Positions 7,666 through 13,949 of a stretch of DNA of 13,966 nucleotides are shown here, in pieces (the first letter of the stretch is position 1; the number at the start of each line of letters is the position of its first letter). The stretch lies in contig CALCIB010000111.1 of the NCBI GenBank assembly GCA_937907525.1, positions 1 through 13,966 of the forward strand. Direction: 5' to 3'. The translations under genes were made by a program, and so were the position numbers. Source of the stretch: an uncultured Planctomycetales bacterium (GTDB lineage: Bacteria > Planctomycetota > Planctomycetia > Isosphaerales > Isosphaeraceae). The notes beneath the pieces are model-generated. The model had not been told where the DNA came from, did no database searches, and was given only the letters and a program-made list of their open reading frames with translations.

Positions 7666-9168
7666 TCAGGCGACGTCGTCGAGGGGGATCGGGCGGCAGT
7701 TGTCGCAGAGGCCGCAGCCGCCGTCGCCCAGCGGCGTTTCGTCGCCGAAATAGTCCAGAAGCGCGGCCCAGCGGCAGCCGCGGGTCTCGGCGTAGTCGAC
7801 GAGGCGCTGGAGGTTCATGCGATCGCGCGCCTCCCTGTCCTCGTAGACGCGGGCCATCCGCGTCAGGTCGTCGCGGTCCAGGTCGTCGCGAAGCAGGAAG
7901 ATCCGGCCGGTCAGGTCTTCCTTGATCAGCCGACGGGCGCGGAAGAAGTTCAGGGTCGCCTTCAGCTTCGCGCGGGGTAGGGGGCAAGACTCGACGAGTC
8001 GGTCGAAGGAGGGAGGTTCCGCGCCGAAGCGCTTCAGGGCGTGGTGGGCGTTGACGAGGTCCTCGGCGGAGGGGTAGCGGCCCCCCTGGAAGAAGTTCTG
8101 GAGCTTCCAATCGCTCTCCTGGTGGAGCAGGAGGGAACGGGCCGGCTCGCCGTCGCGGCCGGCGCGGCCGAATTCCTGATAGAAGGCCTCGATGTTTCCG
8201 GGGGGGTGGAAGTGGACCACGAAGCGGACGTCGGGCTTGTCGATCCCCATGCCGAAGGCGTTGGTGGCGACCATGATCGGGACCTCGCCGCTCATGAAGC
8301 GGTCCTGGTTGGCGTCGCGGTCGGCGCGTTTCATCCGGCCGTGGTACGTCGCCGCCTCCATCCCCTCGGCCGCCAGGGTCGCGGCGATCTCGGCGACGCC
8401 CTTGACGGTCGCCGAGTAGACGACGCCCGACCCGCCGGCCTGGCCGTGGAGGAATTCGATCAAGCGTTCCGCCTTCCGACCCGCGTCCGCGACGTTCTCG
8501 GCCGCGAGATGGATGTTGGGCCGGAAGAAGCCGGTATGGACGATCTCGGCGTCGGGGATGCCGAGCCCGTCGAGCATGTCCTCGACGACGTCGGCCGTCG
8601 CGGTGGCCGTCAGCGCCAGGACCGTCGGCCGTCCCAGGTCCTCGATCACGGAGCCGAGGGCCAGATAGTCGGGGCGGAAGTCGTGCCCCCATTTGCTGAC
8701 GCAGTGGGCCTCGTCGATGACGAACAGGTCGAGCGCCGCCTCCCGAAGCAGCGCGCGGAACTCGGGGTCGGCGAGTTGTTCCGGGGTCGTGTACACGAAG
8801 CCCTCGAAGCCGTCGCGGATCCGCGCCTCGGCCTCGGCGCGGGCCGAGTCGGTCAACGTGCTATTGATCGTCAGGGCGTCGTGGCCGCGCTCGCGGAGGG
8901 CCTCGGTCTGGTCCTTCATCAGCGCGATGAGGGGGCTGACGACGATCGTCGCGCCGGGAAGCTCCAGGGCTGGAAGCTGGAAGCAGAGGCTCTTCCCCGA
9001 GCCGGTGGGCATGACGACCACCGTGTCGCGGCCGCGCATGGCCGCGCGGACGACTCGTTCCTGGCCGGGCCGGAACGCTCGAAAGCCGAAGCGCTCCCTG
9101 AGTTTCGCGGCCAGTCCGCTTCGCGTCGCCGCCCGGGCCGTCGCGCCCTCGTCTCCGTCGTCCGCCAT
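7666..9168 (-). CDS. recQ: RecQ-family ATP-dependent DNA helicase (no HRDC domain)
   Basis: This 500-residue superfamily 2 helicase is expected to unwind DNA 3' to 5' in repair and fork restart. The motifs run in order: motif 0 FRPGQE (32-37), Walker A PTGSGKS (54-60), DEAH box (152-155), TATAT (187-191), motif V region ATNAFGMGIDKPDVR (301-315) and arginine-finger motif VI QEFGRAGRDG (331-340). The C-terminus differs from E. coli RecQ. A segment that looks like a winged helix (about 386-427, SCPLPRAKLKATLNFFRARR) comes first. The zinc cysteines C465, C485, C488 and C491 are at the very end, and there is no HRDC domain. Such shorter RecQ variants exist in other bacteria. GGGAGGA just before the ATG at 9168 supports this start. 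The gene diverges from the second glycine-zipper gene. Confidence 0.92.
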   Translation of the reverse strand: MADDGDEGATARAATRSGLAAKLRERFGFRAFRPGQERVVRAAMRGRDTVVVMPTGSGKSLCFQLPALELPGATIVVSPLIALMKDQTEALRERGHDALTINSTLTDSARAEAEARIRDGFEGFVYTTPEQLADPEFRALLREAALDLFVIDEAHCVSKWGHDFRPDYLALGSVIEDLGRPTVLALTATATADVVEDMLDGLGIPDAEIVHTGFFRPNIHLAAENVADAGRKAERLIEFLHGQAGGSGVVYSATVKGVAEIAATLAAEGMEAATYHGRMKRADRDANQDRFMSGEVPIMVATNAFGMGIDKPDVRFVVHFHPPGNIEAFYQEFGRAGRDGEPARSLLLHQESDWKLQNFFQGGRYPSAEDLVNAHHALKRFGAEPPSFDRLVESCPLPRAKLKATLNFFRARRLIKEDLTGRIFLLRDDLDRDDLTRMARVYEDREARDRMNLQRLVDYAETRGCRWAALLDYFGDETPLGDGGCGLCDNCRPIPLDDVA

Positions 9169-9408
9169 GGCGTCCTCCCGCGCCGGCCACCGGGGGCCGG
9201 CCTCCTGGTTTCGTTAAGAAGAAATCATCTCTTGGCGTGGTTTCGGGAAGCGAACGTGGCGCCGTCGTCGCCGCGGGGCGCGCGCCGGCGCGCGGTTTGC
9301 GATCGATGACACGTCTCCCGCGGGAGGAGGGCGCGTCGGACGCGCCTGGGGAGGACGCCGGCGTCGGCGCCCCCGTCGATCCCGTCACCATCCCATGGAG
9401 AGTACGTC

Positions 9409-10008
9409 ATGACGCCGCGAGAAGATCCCGAGAAACCGGTCCAGATTCATCCCACCGGCAGCCACGACCCGGACCCGGCCGCCGATCAGCAGTCGTCGCA
9501 CGTCTTCGCGACGGGGATGGGGACCGCGGCGGGCGCCGTCACCACCGGCGCGATCGGCGGCGGGGTGGCCGGGCCCGTGGGCGCGGCGGTGGGCGCCGTC
9601 GTCGGCGCCGTCGCGGGCGCCTACATCGCGCGAGGCGTGGAGGAGTGGGCCGGCCCGACCGCCGAGGAGGAATGGCTCCGCGACAAGTTCGCCACCCGCC
9701 ACGACCCCGACGAGCAGAACATCGACGCCTACAAGCCCGCCTACGCCTACGCCCGCGAGGTCGAGCCGCTCTTCGAGGGTCGGCCGTTCCTCGAGGTGGA
9801 GCCGGAGTTGAGGGCGGGATGGGAGCGCGGCGCGCATGCCGCCCAGTTGCCCTGGGAGCAGGCCAGGGACGTCGTCCAGGACGTGTTCGAGTACCGGGCC
9901 GTCCAGCGCGGCGAGCCCGAACCCAAGGTCCGCGTCGAACGATTCGTGGCGGGCGAGCGCGGCGTCGTAGAGATCGAGACCCCTCGCCGGGATCCGGATC
10001 GTCCCTGA
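9409..10008 (+). CDS. Short glycine-zipper protein, paralogue of the 6499-7548 product
   Basis: This 199-residue protein shares the front half of the 6499-7548 product: a polar N-terminus, a glycine zipper (about 36-76, GGGVAGPVGAAVGAVVGAVAG), an EEWxxPTxEEEWLRDKF block (78-94), a YKPAYAYAREVEPLFEGR block (108-125), and one copy of the Trp module (129-163; LRAGW, HAAQLPW, ending FEYR). It lacks DUF2382; its tail (171-199) is only a short charged stretch (KVRVERF, VVEIETP) that may be a remnant or an unrelated end. The start at 9409 has GGAG upstream, and the 15 bases up to the ATG match those of the paralogue at 13 positions. A membrane-associated stress role is plausible from the zipper and the paralogue, but the function is unknown. 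Confidence 0.82.
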   Translation: MTPREDPEKPVQIHPTGSHDPDPAADQQSSHVFATGMGTAAGAVTTGAIGGGVAGPVGAAVGAVVGAVAGAYIARGVEEWAGPTAEEEWLRDKFATRHDPDEQNIDAYKPAYAYAREVEPLFEGRPFLEVEPELRAGWERGAHAAQLPWEQARDVVQDVFEYRAVQRGEPEPKVRVERFVAGERGVVEIETPRRDPDRP

Positions 10009-10263
10009 GGCGCCCCTTCGGGCCCGCGTCGACTCGCGCCCCGCTCGATATCGGTGGCGGGGTCGCGCGAACCGCCGCGTGGGGCGATCGCCCTCGACCG
10101 TCCCTCGCGACCGATCCTGAATCGAGGGGGGCGGCGCCGACGCCTCCCCGATCGCCAAGAGGCCGCGCTCCTTGCAAGTCCATATCGTCGCGAGGCCGGC
10201 CCCCGCGCGGGATCGACGGCGGCGGAAGCGGAGGCGGCTCCCCGATCTGCTTCGCGTCCTTAT
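10009..10263. other. Convergent intergenic region
   Basis: This 255-bp GC-rich gap lies between the short glycine-zipper gene and the CNNM/CBS gene, which end facing each other. Only weak structures are visible: a 4-bp GCCC-CTTC-GGGC hairpin just after the first stop and a CCCGCGCGGG palindrome. No gene or T-rich terminator is seen. Confidence 0.4.
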
Positions 10264-11595
10264 TCATTCGCCGTCGCGGTCTTCCTCGACGGGGATCGGC
10301 TCGACGCGGACCTTGCGGATTCGGGTGGGATCGGCCTTCAGGACGGTGAAGCGGCGGCCGGCCACGTCCACCTGGTCGCCCACGCGGGCGAGGCGGCCCA
10401 GGAGGTCGAGGATCAGGCCGCCGGTGGTCTCCGCGTCGGTCTCCGGGAGCTTCACGTTCAGGGCCTCGCCGAGGCGGTCGAGCGGGCAGGAGGCCAGGAC
10501 CTCGAAGACGCCGTCGCCCTTGTCGTCGACCTCCGGGGCCTCGCGGTCGAACTCGTCCTGGATCGGCCCGACCAGCTCCTCAAGGACGTTTTCGAGCGTG
10601 ACCATCCCCACCAGGCTGCCGTATTCGTCCAGCAGCATCGCCAGGTGGATCTTGTTGCGCTGGAACTCCAAAAGCAGCTTGTCCAGGGGGAGGGTCGCCG
10701 GCAGGTAGGGGGCGGGGCGGACGATCGCGCGGAGGTCGACGCGGGCGTCGGGGGGGCCGCCGTTGCGGAAGACGTCCTTGACGTGGATCATGCCGATGGC
10801 GGTCGTCAGGTCGTCCTCGCAGAGCGGGTAGCGGGTGTGGCCGGCCTGGCGGGCGAGCCGCAGGTTCTCCTCCAGCGGTCGCGACAGGCTGAGGTAGACG
10901 ATGTCCGGCCTGGGGATCATGACCCGGCGGGCCGACTTGTATTCCAGCGCCAGCACGTTTTCGATCATCTTCCGCTCGGAGCGGGTCAGTTGGCCCCCCT
11001 CGACGCTCTCGGCGAGGATGTGGCGGAGTTCCTCGTCGGTGTGGGCGATCTCCTCCGCGTTGGCGCCTCCCAGGCCCATGACCCGAAGCGTCAGGTGGCT
11101 GGCGGCGTTCAAAAGCCAGATCGCCGGCCAGAAGACGTAGGCCAGGAGCACCAGGGGAGGGGCCGTGATCAGGGCCACGACCCGAGGCGCCCGGATCGCC
11201 AGCGTCTTGGGGGCCTGTTCCCCGAGCGCCATGTGCAAGAACGTCACCAGCGACAACGAGATGATCGGCACCACCGCCAGCGACAGCCCGCCGACGGCGA
11301 TCGGCGCGTGCGACAGCCCGATCCACTCCAGGGCGCGCTCGACGATCGGGTTGATCCATTCGTCGATGGTCCGCCCCAGGGCCAGGCTCGCCACCGTGAT
11401 CCCGATCTGCGAGGCCGAGAGGTACAGGTCCAGATGCTCGAGCGCCTTGTTGGTGAGCCTAGCGGCCCAGTTGCCCTGCTCGGCGAGTCGCTCGATCTGG
11501 ACGGTCCTGACCTTCACCAGCGCGAACTCGGCGGCGACGAAGAAGGCGTTGATCAGGATCAAGCCGGCGATGATCAGGACGTGCGACGTTTCCAT
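10264..11595 (-). CDS. CNNM/CBS-domain membrane protein of the CorC/HlyC (hemolysin C-like) family
   Basis: This 443-residue inner-membrane protein has the standard layout. A CNNM (DUF21) transmembrane domain covers about 1-185, with hydrophobic segments near 5-28, 97-122 and 138-165 and the motifs NAFFVAAEFALVKVR and GEQAPK. A CBS pair follows (first about 223-280 with MIPRPDIVYL, second about 289-343 with LLDEYGSLVGMVTLENVLEEL). A C-terminal CorC_HlyC domain spans about 355-435. Family members are proposed to take part in magnesium or other divalent-cation efflux; the hemolysin name is historical. The ATG at 11595 places the first transmembrane segment right at the start, as usual, although its ribosome site is weak. 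The gene diverges from the metallopeptidase gene across about 264 bp. Confidence 0.92.
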   Translation of the reverse strand: METSHVLIIAGLILINAFFVAAEFALVKVRTVQIERLAEQGNWAARLTNKALEHLDLYLSASQIGITVASLALGRTIDEWINPIVERALEWIGLSHAPIAVGGLSLAVVPIISLSLVTFLHMALGEQAPKTLAIRAPRVVALITAPPLVLLAYVFWPAIWLLNAASHLTLRVMGLGGANAEEIAHTDEELRHILAESVEGGQLTRSERKMIENVLALEYKSARRVMIPRPDIVYLSLSRPLEENLRLARQAGHTRYPLCEDDLTTAIGMIHVKDVFRNGGPPDARVDLRAIVRPAPYLPATLPLDKLLLEFQRNKIHLAMLLDEYGSLVGMVTLENVLEELVGPIQDEFDREAPEVDDKGDGVFEVLASCPLDRLGEALNVKLPETDAETTGGLILDLLGRLARVGDQVDVAGRRFTVLKADPTRIRKVRVEPIPVEEDRDGE

Positions 11596-11859
11596 TGCGT
11601 GCCGCGGGATGCCTCGGAACAGGGACGACGGGGACGTCGAGTCGTCGACGCCCTGGGGTTTCGATTGGGATTCTAACCGATCGCCCCCCTGGCGGCACTC
11701 CCGAATTCCAGGACCCGGCGCGGCTTGCGTCCGCCGGAAAACACGGGGCGACGCGCCGGCCGGTTTCTGCTAAAGTCCCTCGGCCGATCGGACGGGGCCT
11801 GGCCCCGGCCGTCGTCGGATCATGGACGACTCGCGAACGCTCACGGAGGAGTGCGCCGC
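11596..11859. other. Divergent promoter region between the CNNM/CBS and metallopeptidase genes
   Basis: This 264-bp gap must hold promoters for both genes. It includes less GC-rich patches, such as GATTCTAACC near 11670 and TGCTAAAG near 11770, but no convincing -35/-10 pair was found by eye. An open frame continuing upstream of the metallopeptidase ATG is judged non-coding. Confidence 0.35.
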
Positions 11860-12681
11860 ATGGATGCCCGCCGCGCCTGGTCGTCGGTTCGCCTCGGGGC
11901 GGCCCTGGTCGTTTCGTTCGTCTCCCCGGTCTGCCTCGCCGCGAGCTACCGGACGACCAATTTCGAGGTCAAGGCCCCGACCGCCGAGGCCGCCAGAAAG
12001 GTCGGCGACCACGCCGAGGAGTGTCGGCGGACGATCGCCGTCGCCTGGCTCGGCCGGGAGCTTGACGACTGGGCCCGCCCTTGCCCGATCCAGGTCAAGA
12101 TCACCGGCGGCGAGGCCGGCGGCGTCACCAGCTTCGGCTTCGACCGCGGTCGGGTCAGCGACCAGAGCATGACCGTCGAGGGCCGGCTCGACCGCATCCT
12201 CGCCTCGTCGCTGCCCCACGAGATCACCCACACGATCTTCGCCGCCTTCTTCGGCGGTCCCATGCCGCGCTGGGCCGACGAGGGCGCCTCGCTCTTGAGC
12301 GAGGACCGCCGCGAGTTGGGCCGACACGACCAGATCGCCGCCGACCTCGTCGCCCGTCGCGGCGAGATCAGCCTCGCGGAACTGTTCGTCATCGACGAGT
12401 ACCCCAAGGATCTGATGGCGTTTTACGGCCAGGGTTACTCGATCTCCCGGTTCCTGGTCGAGATCGGCGGCCGGCCGCGCTTCCTCCGGTTCGTCCGCGA
12501 CGGCCTCCGCTCCGGCTGGGACCAGGCGACCCTCGACCACTACGGCCTGGCCGACGTCCGCGAACTCGACCGCGCCTGGCGCTCCTGGCACCGCGGCCTG
12601 ATGGCCGACCGCCGCACGCCGCCGCTTCACGATCCCGTTCTCGCCTACGGCGATCTTCAAGCCGACCATCCGGTCAACTGA
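11860..12681 (+). CDS. Exported gluzincin-like putative metallopeptidase (HEITH motif, peptidase MA-like)
   Basis: This 273-residue protein begins with a signal peptide (basic MDARR, hydrophobic core about 11-27, possible cleavage near A27/A28), so it should act outside the cytoplasm. The zinc-peptidase motif HEITH is at 120-124 (H120, E121, H124), and RWADEGASLLSE at 137-148 supplies a likely third zinc ligand, E141. This HExxH plus downstream E pattern, with the preceding hydrophobic stretch and the later YGQGYSISRFL segment (189-199), fits the peptidase MA-like group. The substrate is unknown. The start is chosen because GGAGGAG lies about eight bases upstream and the signal peptide begins there; the upstream in-frame extension has neither. 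It converges on the dockerin-like gene with only 21 bp between them. Confidence 0.82.
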   Translation: MDARRAWSSVRLGAALVVSFVSPVCLAASYRTTNFEVKAPTAEAARKVGDHAEECRRTIAVAWLGRELDDWARPCPIQVKITGGEAGGVTSFGFDRGRVSDQSMTVEGRLDRILASSLPHEITHTIFAAFFGGPMPRWADEGASLLSEDRRELGRHDQIAADLVARRGEISLAELFVIDEYPKDLMAFYGQGYSISRFLVEIGGRPRFLRFVRDGLRSGWDQATLDHYGLADVRELDRAWRSWHRGLMADRRTPPLHDPVLAYGDLQADHPVN

Positions 12682-12706
12682 GCCGAGCCCCGGCCGTCGG
12701 CGTCAG
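12678..12706. terminator. Hairpin spanning both stop codons of convergent genes
   Basis: CTGAGCCGA (12678-12686) pairs with TCGGC (12697-12701) and TCAG (12703-12706), nine pairs with a single bulged G at 12702. The TGA of the metallopeptidase gene lies in one arm, and the reverse-strand TGA of the dockerin-like gene lies in the other. It is the only visible terminator candidate for either gene. There is no T-run. Confidence 0.4.
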
Positions 12707-13344
12707 GAGCGTGCCGGCGCGTCGGGGTTGAAGCCCAGCCATCGGATCGGCAGGCTGCGCGGTAGCTGGTGGCCGTAGCGGTCGACGACCTGGACGTCGA
12801 ACTGGTTGATGCCGGCGTCCAGCGTGGGCGTGAACGTGAAGAACCCGCGCTCGTCGGAGACGGCGGCCGGGCCGCGGAGCTTCCAGTCGGTCTCCCCCGT
12901 TCCGGAGAAGATCAACGCGCCGGGGACGGTGCGGCCGACGACCGTCGGCTGGGGGTTGAAGGTGACGCCGCCGCTATTGGCCGGCAACGATCCGCGCGCC
13001 TGGTCTTGAGGGATCAGGTTGATCCGAAGGTTCAACGGCCGCGGCGGCGCGACCGCCGGCAGGACTCGAAGCAGGATCCGGCCGTCGCCCTGGCCGATCA
13101 TGCCGTTGTGGTCGAGGTCGAAGACCGGGTTGAACCGCGGCCCGCCGGCGAAGCTGACGTAGGCGTCGGTGAAGTTCCGCAGCGCTCCGACGGTGTCGTG
13201 GGCCCCGAACGTCTCGGGCGGGATCGTGGCGATCCGGGCCGGAGTCGCCCTGGCGATCGCGGGCGAGACGGCGCCGACGCGGAACAGCCGCCGCCCCTCC
13301 AGGGACTCGACGCGGGGCGCGTAGCTCGGCTTCCTCGAACGCAT
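12703..13344 (-). CDS. Secreted-type protein with LEGRRL motif, dockerin-like calcium loop and Ig-like domain
   Basis: This 213-residue protein is not recognised as a named family but has three visible parts. The N-terminus MRSRKPSYAPRVESLEGRRL (1-20) has the LE-x-R-x-L motif common near the start of extracellular planctomycete proteins. A dockerin/EF-hand-like loop FDLDHNGMIGQGDGRILLRV at 75-94 has D76, D78, N80 and D87 in calcium-ligand positions. Only one such loop is present, whereas full dockerins have two. A beta-rich segment (about 130-205, with GFFTFTPTLDAGINQFDVQV) resembles bacterial Ig-like domains. The ATG at 13344 is chosen because GGAGGAG lies just upstream; the 32 earlier in-frame residues are proline-rich and unlikely. 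It may bind surface polymers or partner proteins. No enzyme signature is seen. Confidence 0.78.
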   Translation of the reverse strand: MRSRKPSYAPRVESLEGRRLFRVGAVSPAIARATPARIATIPPETFGAHDTVGALRNFTDAYVSFAGGPRFNPVFDLDHNGMIGQGDGRILLRVLPAVAPPRPLNLRINLIPQDQARGSLPANSGGVTFNPQPTVVGRTVPGALIFSGTGETDWKLRGPAAVSDERGFFTFTPTLDAGINQFDVQVVDRYGHQLPRSLPIRWLGFNPDAPARS

Positions 13345-13515
13345 GGCTCCTCCGATCGGTTCGGGCGCGGGGGCGCCTGGGGGAACGATCGGACGAGGCG
13401 GCGGCCGTGGTCCAGAAAATCGCGCGGGACGCTTCGCCAAGCATGAACCGACGTCGGCTCCCGCGCCGGCGAGCCCCGGCTTCGATCGGCTCCGTTCGCG
13501 CGGGCGTCTCCGGGG

Positions 13516-13546
13516 TTTATAGTTGACGCAAATTATTTACGGTCAA
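13516..13546 (-). promoter_or_regulatory. Candidate sigma-70-type promoter for the dockerin-like gene
   Basis: On the minus strand TTGACC (plus 13541-13546) and TATAAA (plus 13516-13521) are good -35 and -10 matches, spaced 19 bases, slightly long. They lie in a rare AT-rich stretch about 170 bases before the ATG at 13344. GTTGAC (13522-13527) and GTCAAC (13542-13547) form a perfect 6+6 dyad around this element, which could be an operator. Confidence 0.35.
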
Positions 13547-13574
13547 CGGTTTGATGTCTTAATATCGCTCGCGG

Positions 13575-13608
13575 AATTGGCTTCGAACGTCGAAGTCGCA
13601 TTGTGAAT
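13575..13608 (-). repeat. 34-bp repeat, copy 2 (inverse of 59-92)
   Basis: This is an exact reverse-complement match of the repeat at 59-92, including the dyad CTTCGA (13581-13586) and TCGAAG (13590-13595). On the minus strand its ATG opens a frame reading MRLRRSKPIPRAILRHQ that stops at 13533. Copy 1 reads MRLRRSKPISRAAAK; after the exact match the two frames still agree for two residues (RA), with one arginine codon differing only in its third base. The sequence match is certain; the function is unknown. Confidence 0.85.
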
Positions 13609-13727
13609 CCGCGTGACTGGAGACGCTCGCGAAGCCCTTTCGCCCGCCCGTCGCCGCGATCGTCCGCGGTCGAACCGCCTTCACCAGCGCGGGGTCTTCC
13701 GAACCTCCTCGATTCCGTCTTCTCAAT

Positions 13728-13737
13728 TGTCAAAGAG
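13728..13737 (-). promoter_or_regulatory. boxA-like antitermination sequence
   Basis: On the minus strand CTCTTTGACA, continuing as ATTGAGAAG, closely resembles the boxA element of rRNA and some other untranslated leaders (E. coli core GCTCTTTAACA). No rRNA gene lies downstream in this window: the minus-strand path runs into the 34-bp repeat and then the dockerin-like gene. It could mark a long structured leader, or be a chance match or part of a dispersed repeat. TTGACA here could also be read as a -35, but no matching -10 follows at 17 bases. Confidence 0.3.
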
Positions 13738-13744
13738 AGACCGC

Positions 13745-13908
13745 CACCCTCCATGATCCGCGGCCGTCGCCGCGGGATTTCAGGTTTTTCGAGCCGAGCG
13801 GGGAAATGCCGCGAATCGTCGCGAGCGCGTGGGACCGCGACGCCGGTTCGTTTTTCCGAACGGGCGTTCGGTTTTCCTGACCGTCACGGATTTCGGGGGC
13901 CTGAACGA
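13745..13908. other. Intergenic DNA with small inverted repeats
   Basis: No gene is seen. ATCCGCGG and CCGCGGGAT near 13756-13778 form a nearly perfect hairpin. GTTCG-TTTTTC-CGAAC around 13845-13862 is another small inverted repeat, followed by further T-rich pieces. These could be parts of terminators or of a dispersed repeat continuing past the window edge. Confidence 0.35.
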
Positions 13909-13949
13909 GTCTTCCCCCCTCGCGGGGGAAGACAGACCGCGAAGCGGTC
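13909..13949. repeat. Two adjacent perfect hairpins, REP-like
   Basis: Hairpin 1 has a perfect 10-bp stem, GTCTTCCCCC (13909-13918) with GGGGGAAGAC (13924-13933). One base later hairpin 2 has a perfect 6-bp stem, GACCGC (13935-13940) with GCGGTC (13944-13949), and a GAA loop. Two compact hairpins in an intergenic region are typical of repeated extragenic palindromic elements. Only one copy is visible here and it may be cut by the window edge, so the repeat identity is an inference. Confidence 0.45.

Noticed and set aside
9243..9270. ECF-type promoter upstream of the short glycine-zipper gene
   Set aside because: GGAAGC is present, but no correctly spaced CGTC-type element stands out from the many GC-rich matches, so it was not annotated.
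8041..9309. 422-residue plus-strand frame opposite recQ
   Set aside because: No recognisable motif and shadow-like composition; recQ on the other strand has every helicase motif.
10054..11676. 540-residue plus-strand frame opposite the CNNM/CBS gene
   Set aside because: Antisense shadow. The minus strand encodes a complete CNNM-CBS-CorC protein.
59..13608. Composite transposon or integrative element bounded by the 34-bp repeats
   Set aside because: No transposase, integrase or target-site duplication is visible, and the enclosed genes are housekeeping-like. The repeats are better treated as dispersed intergenic elements.
13533..13754. 73-residue minus-strand frame covering the boxA-like site and the repeat
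   Set aside because: No ribosome site at its ATG and low-complexity composition. Only the MRLRRSKPI portion is supported by a second copy, so it is treated as part of the repeat.
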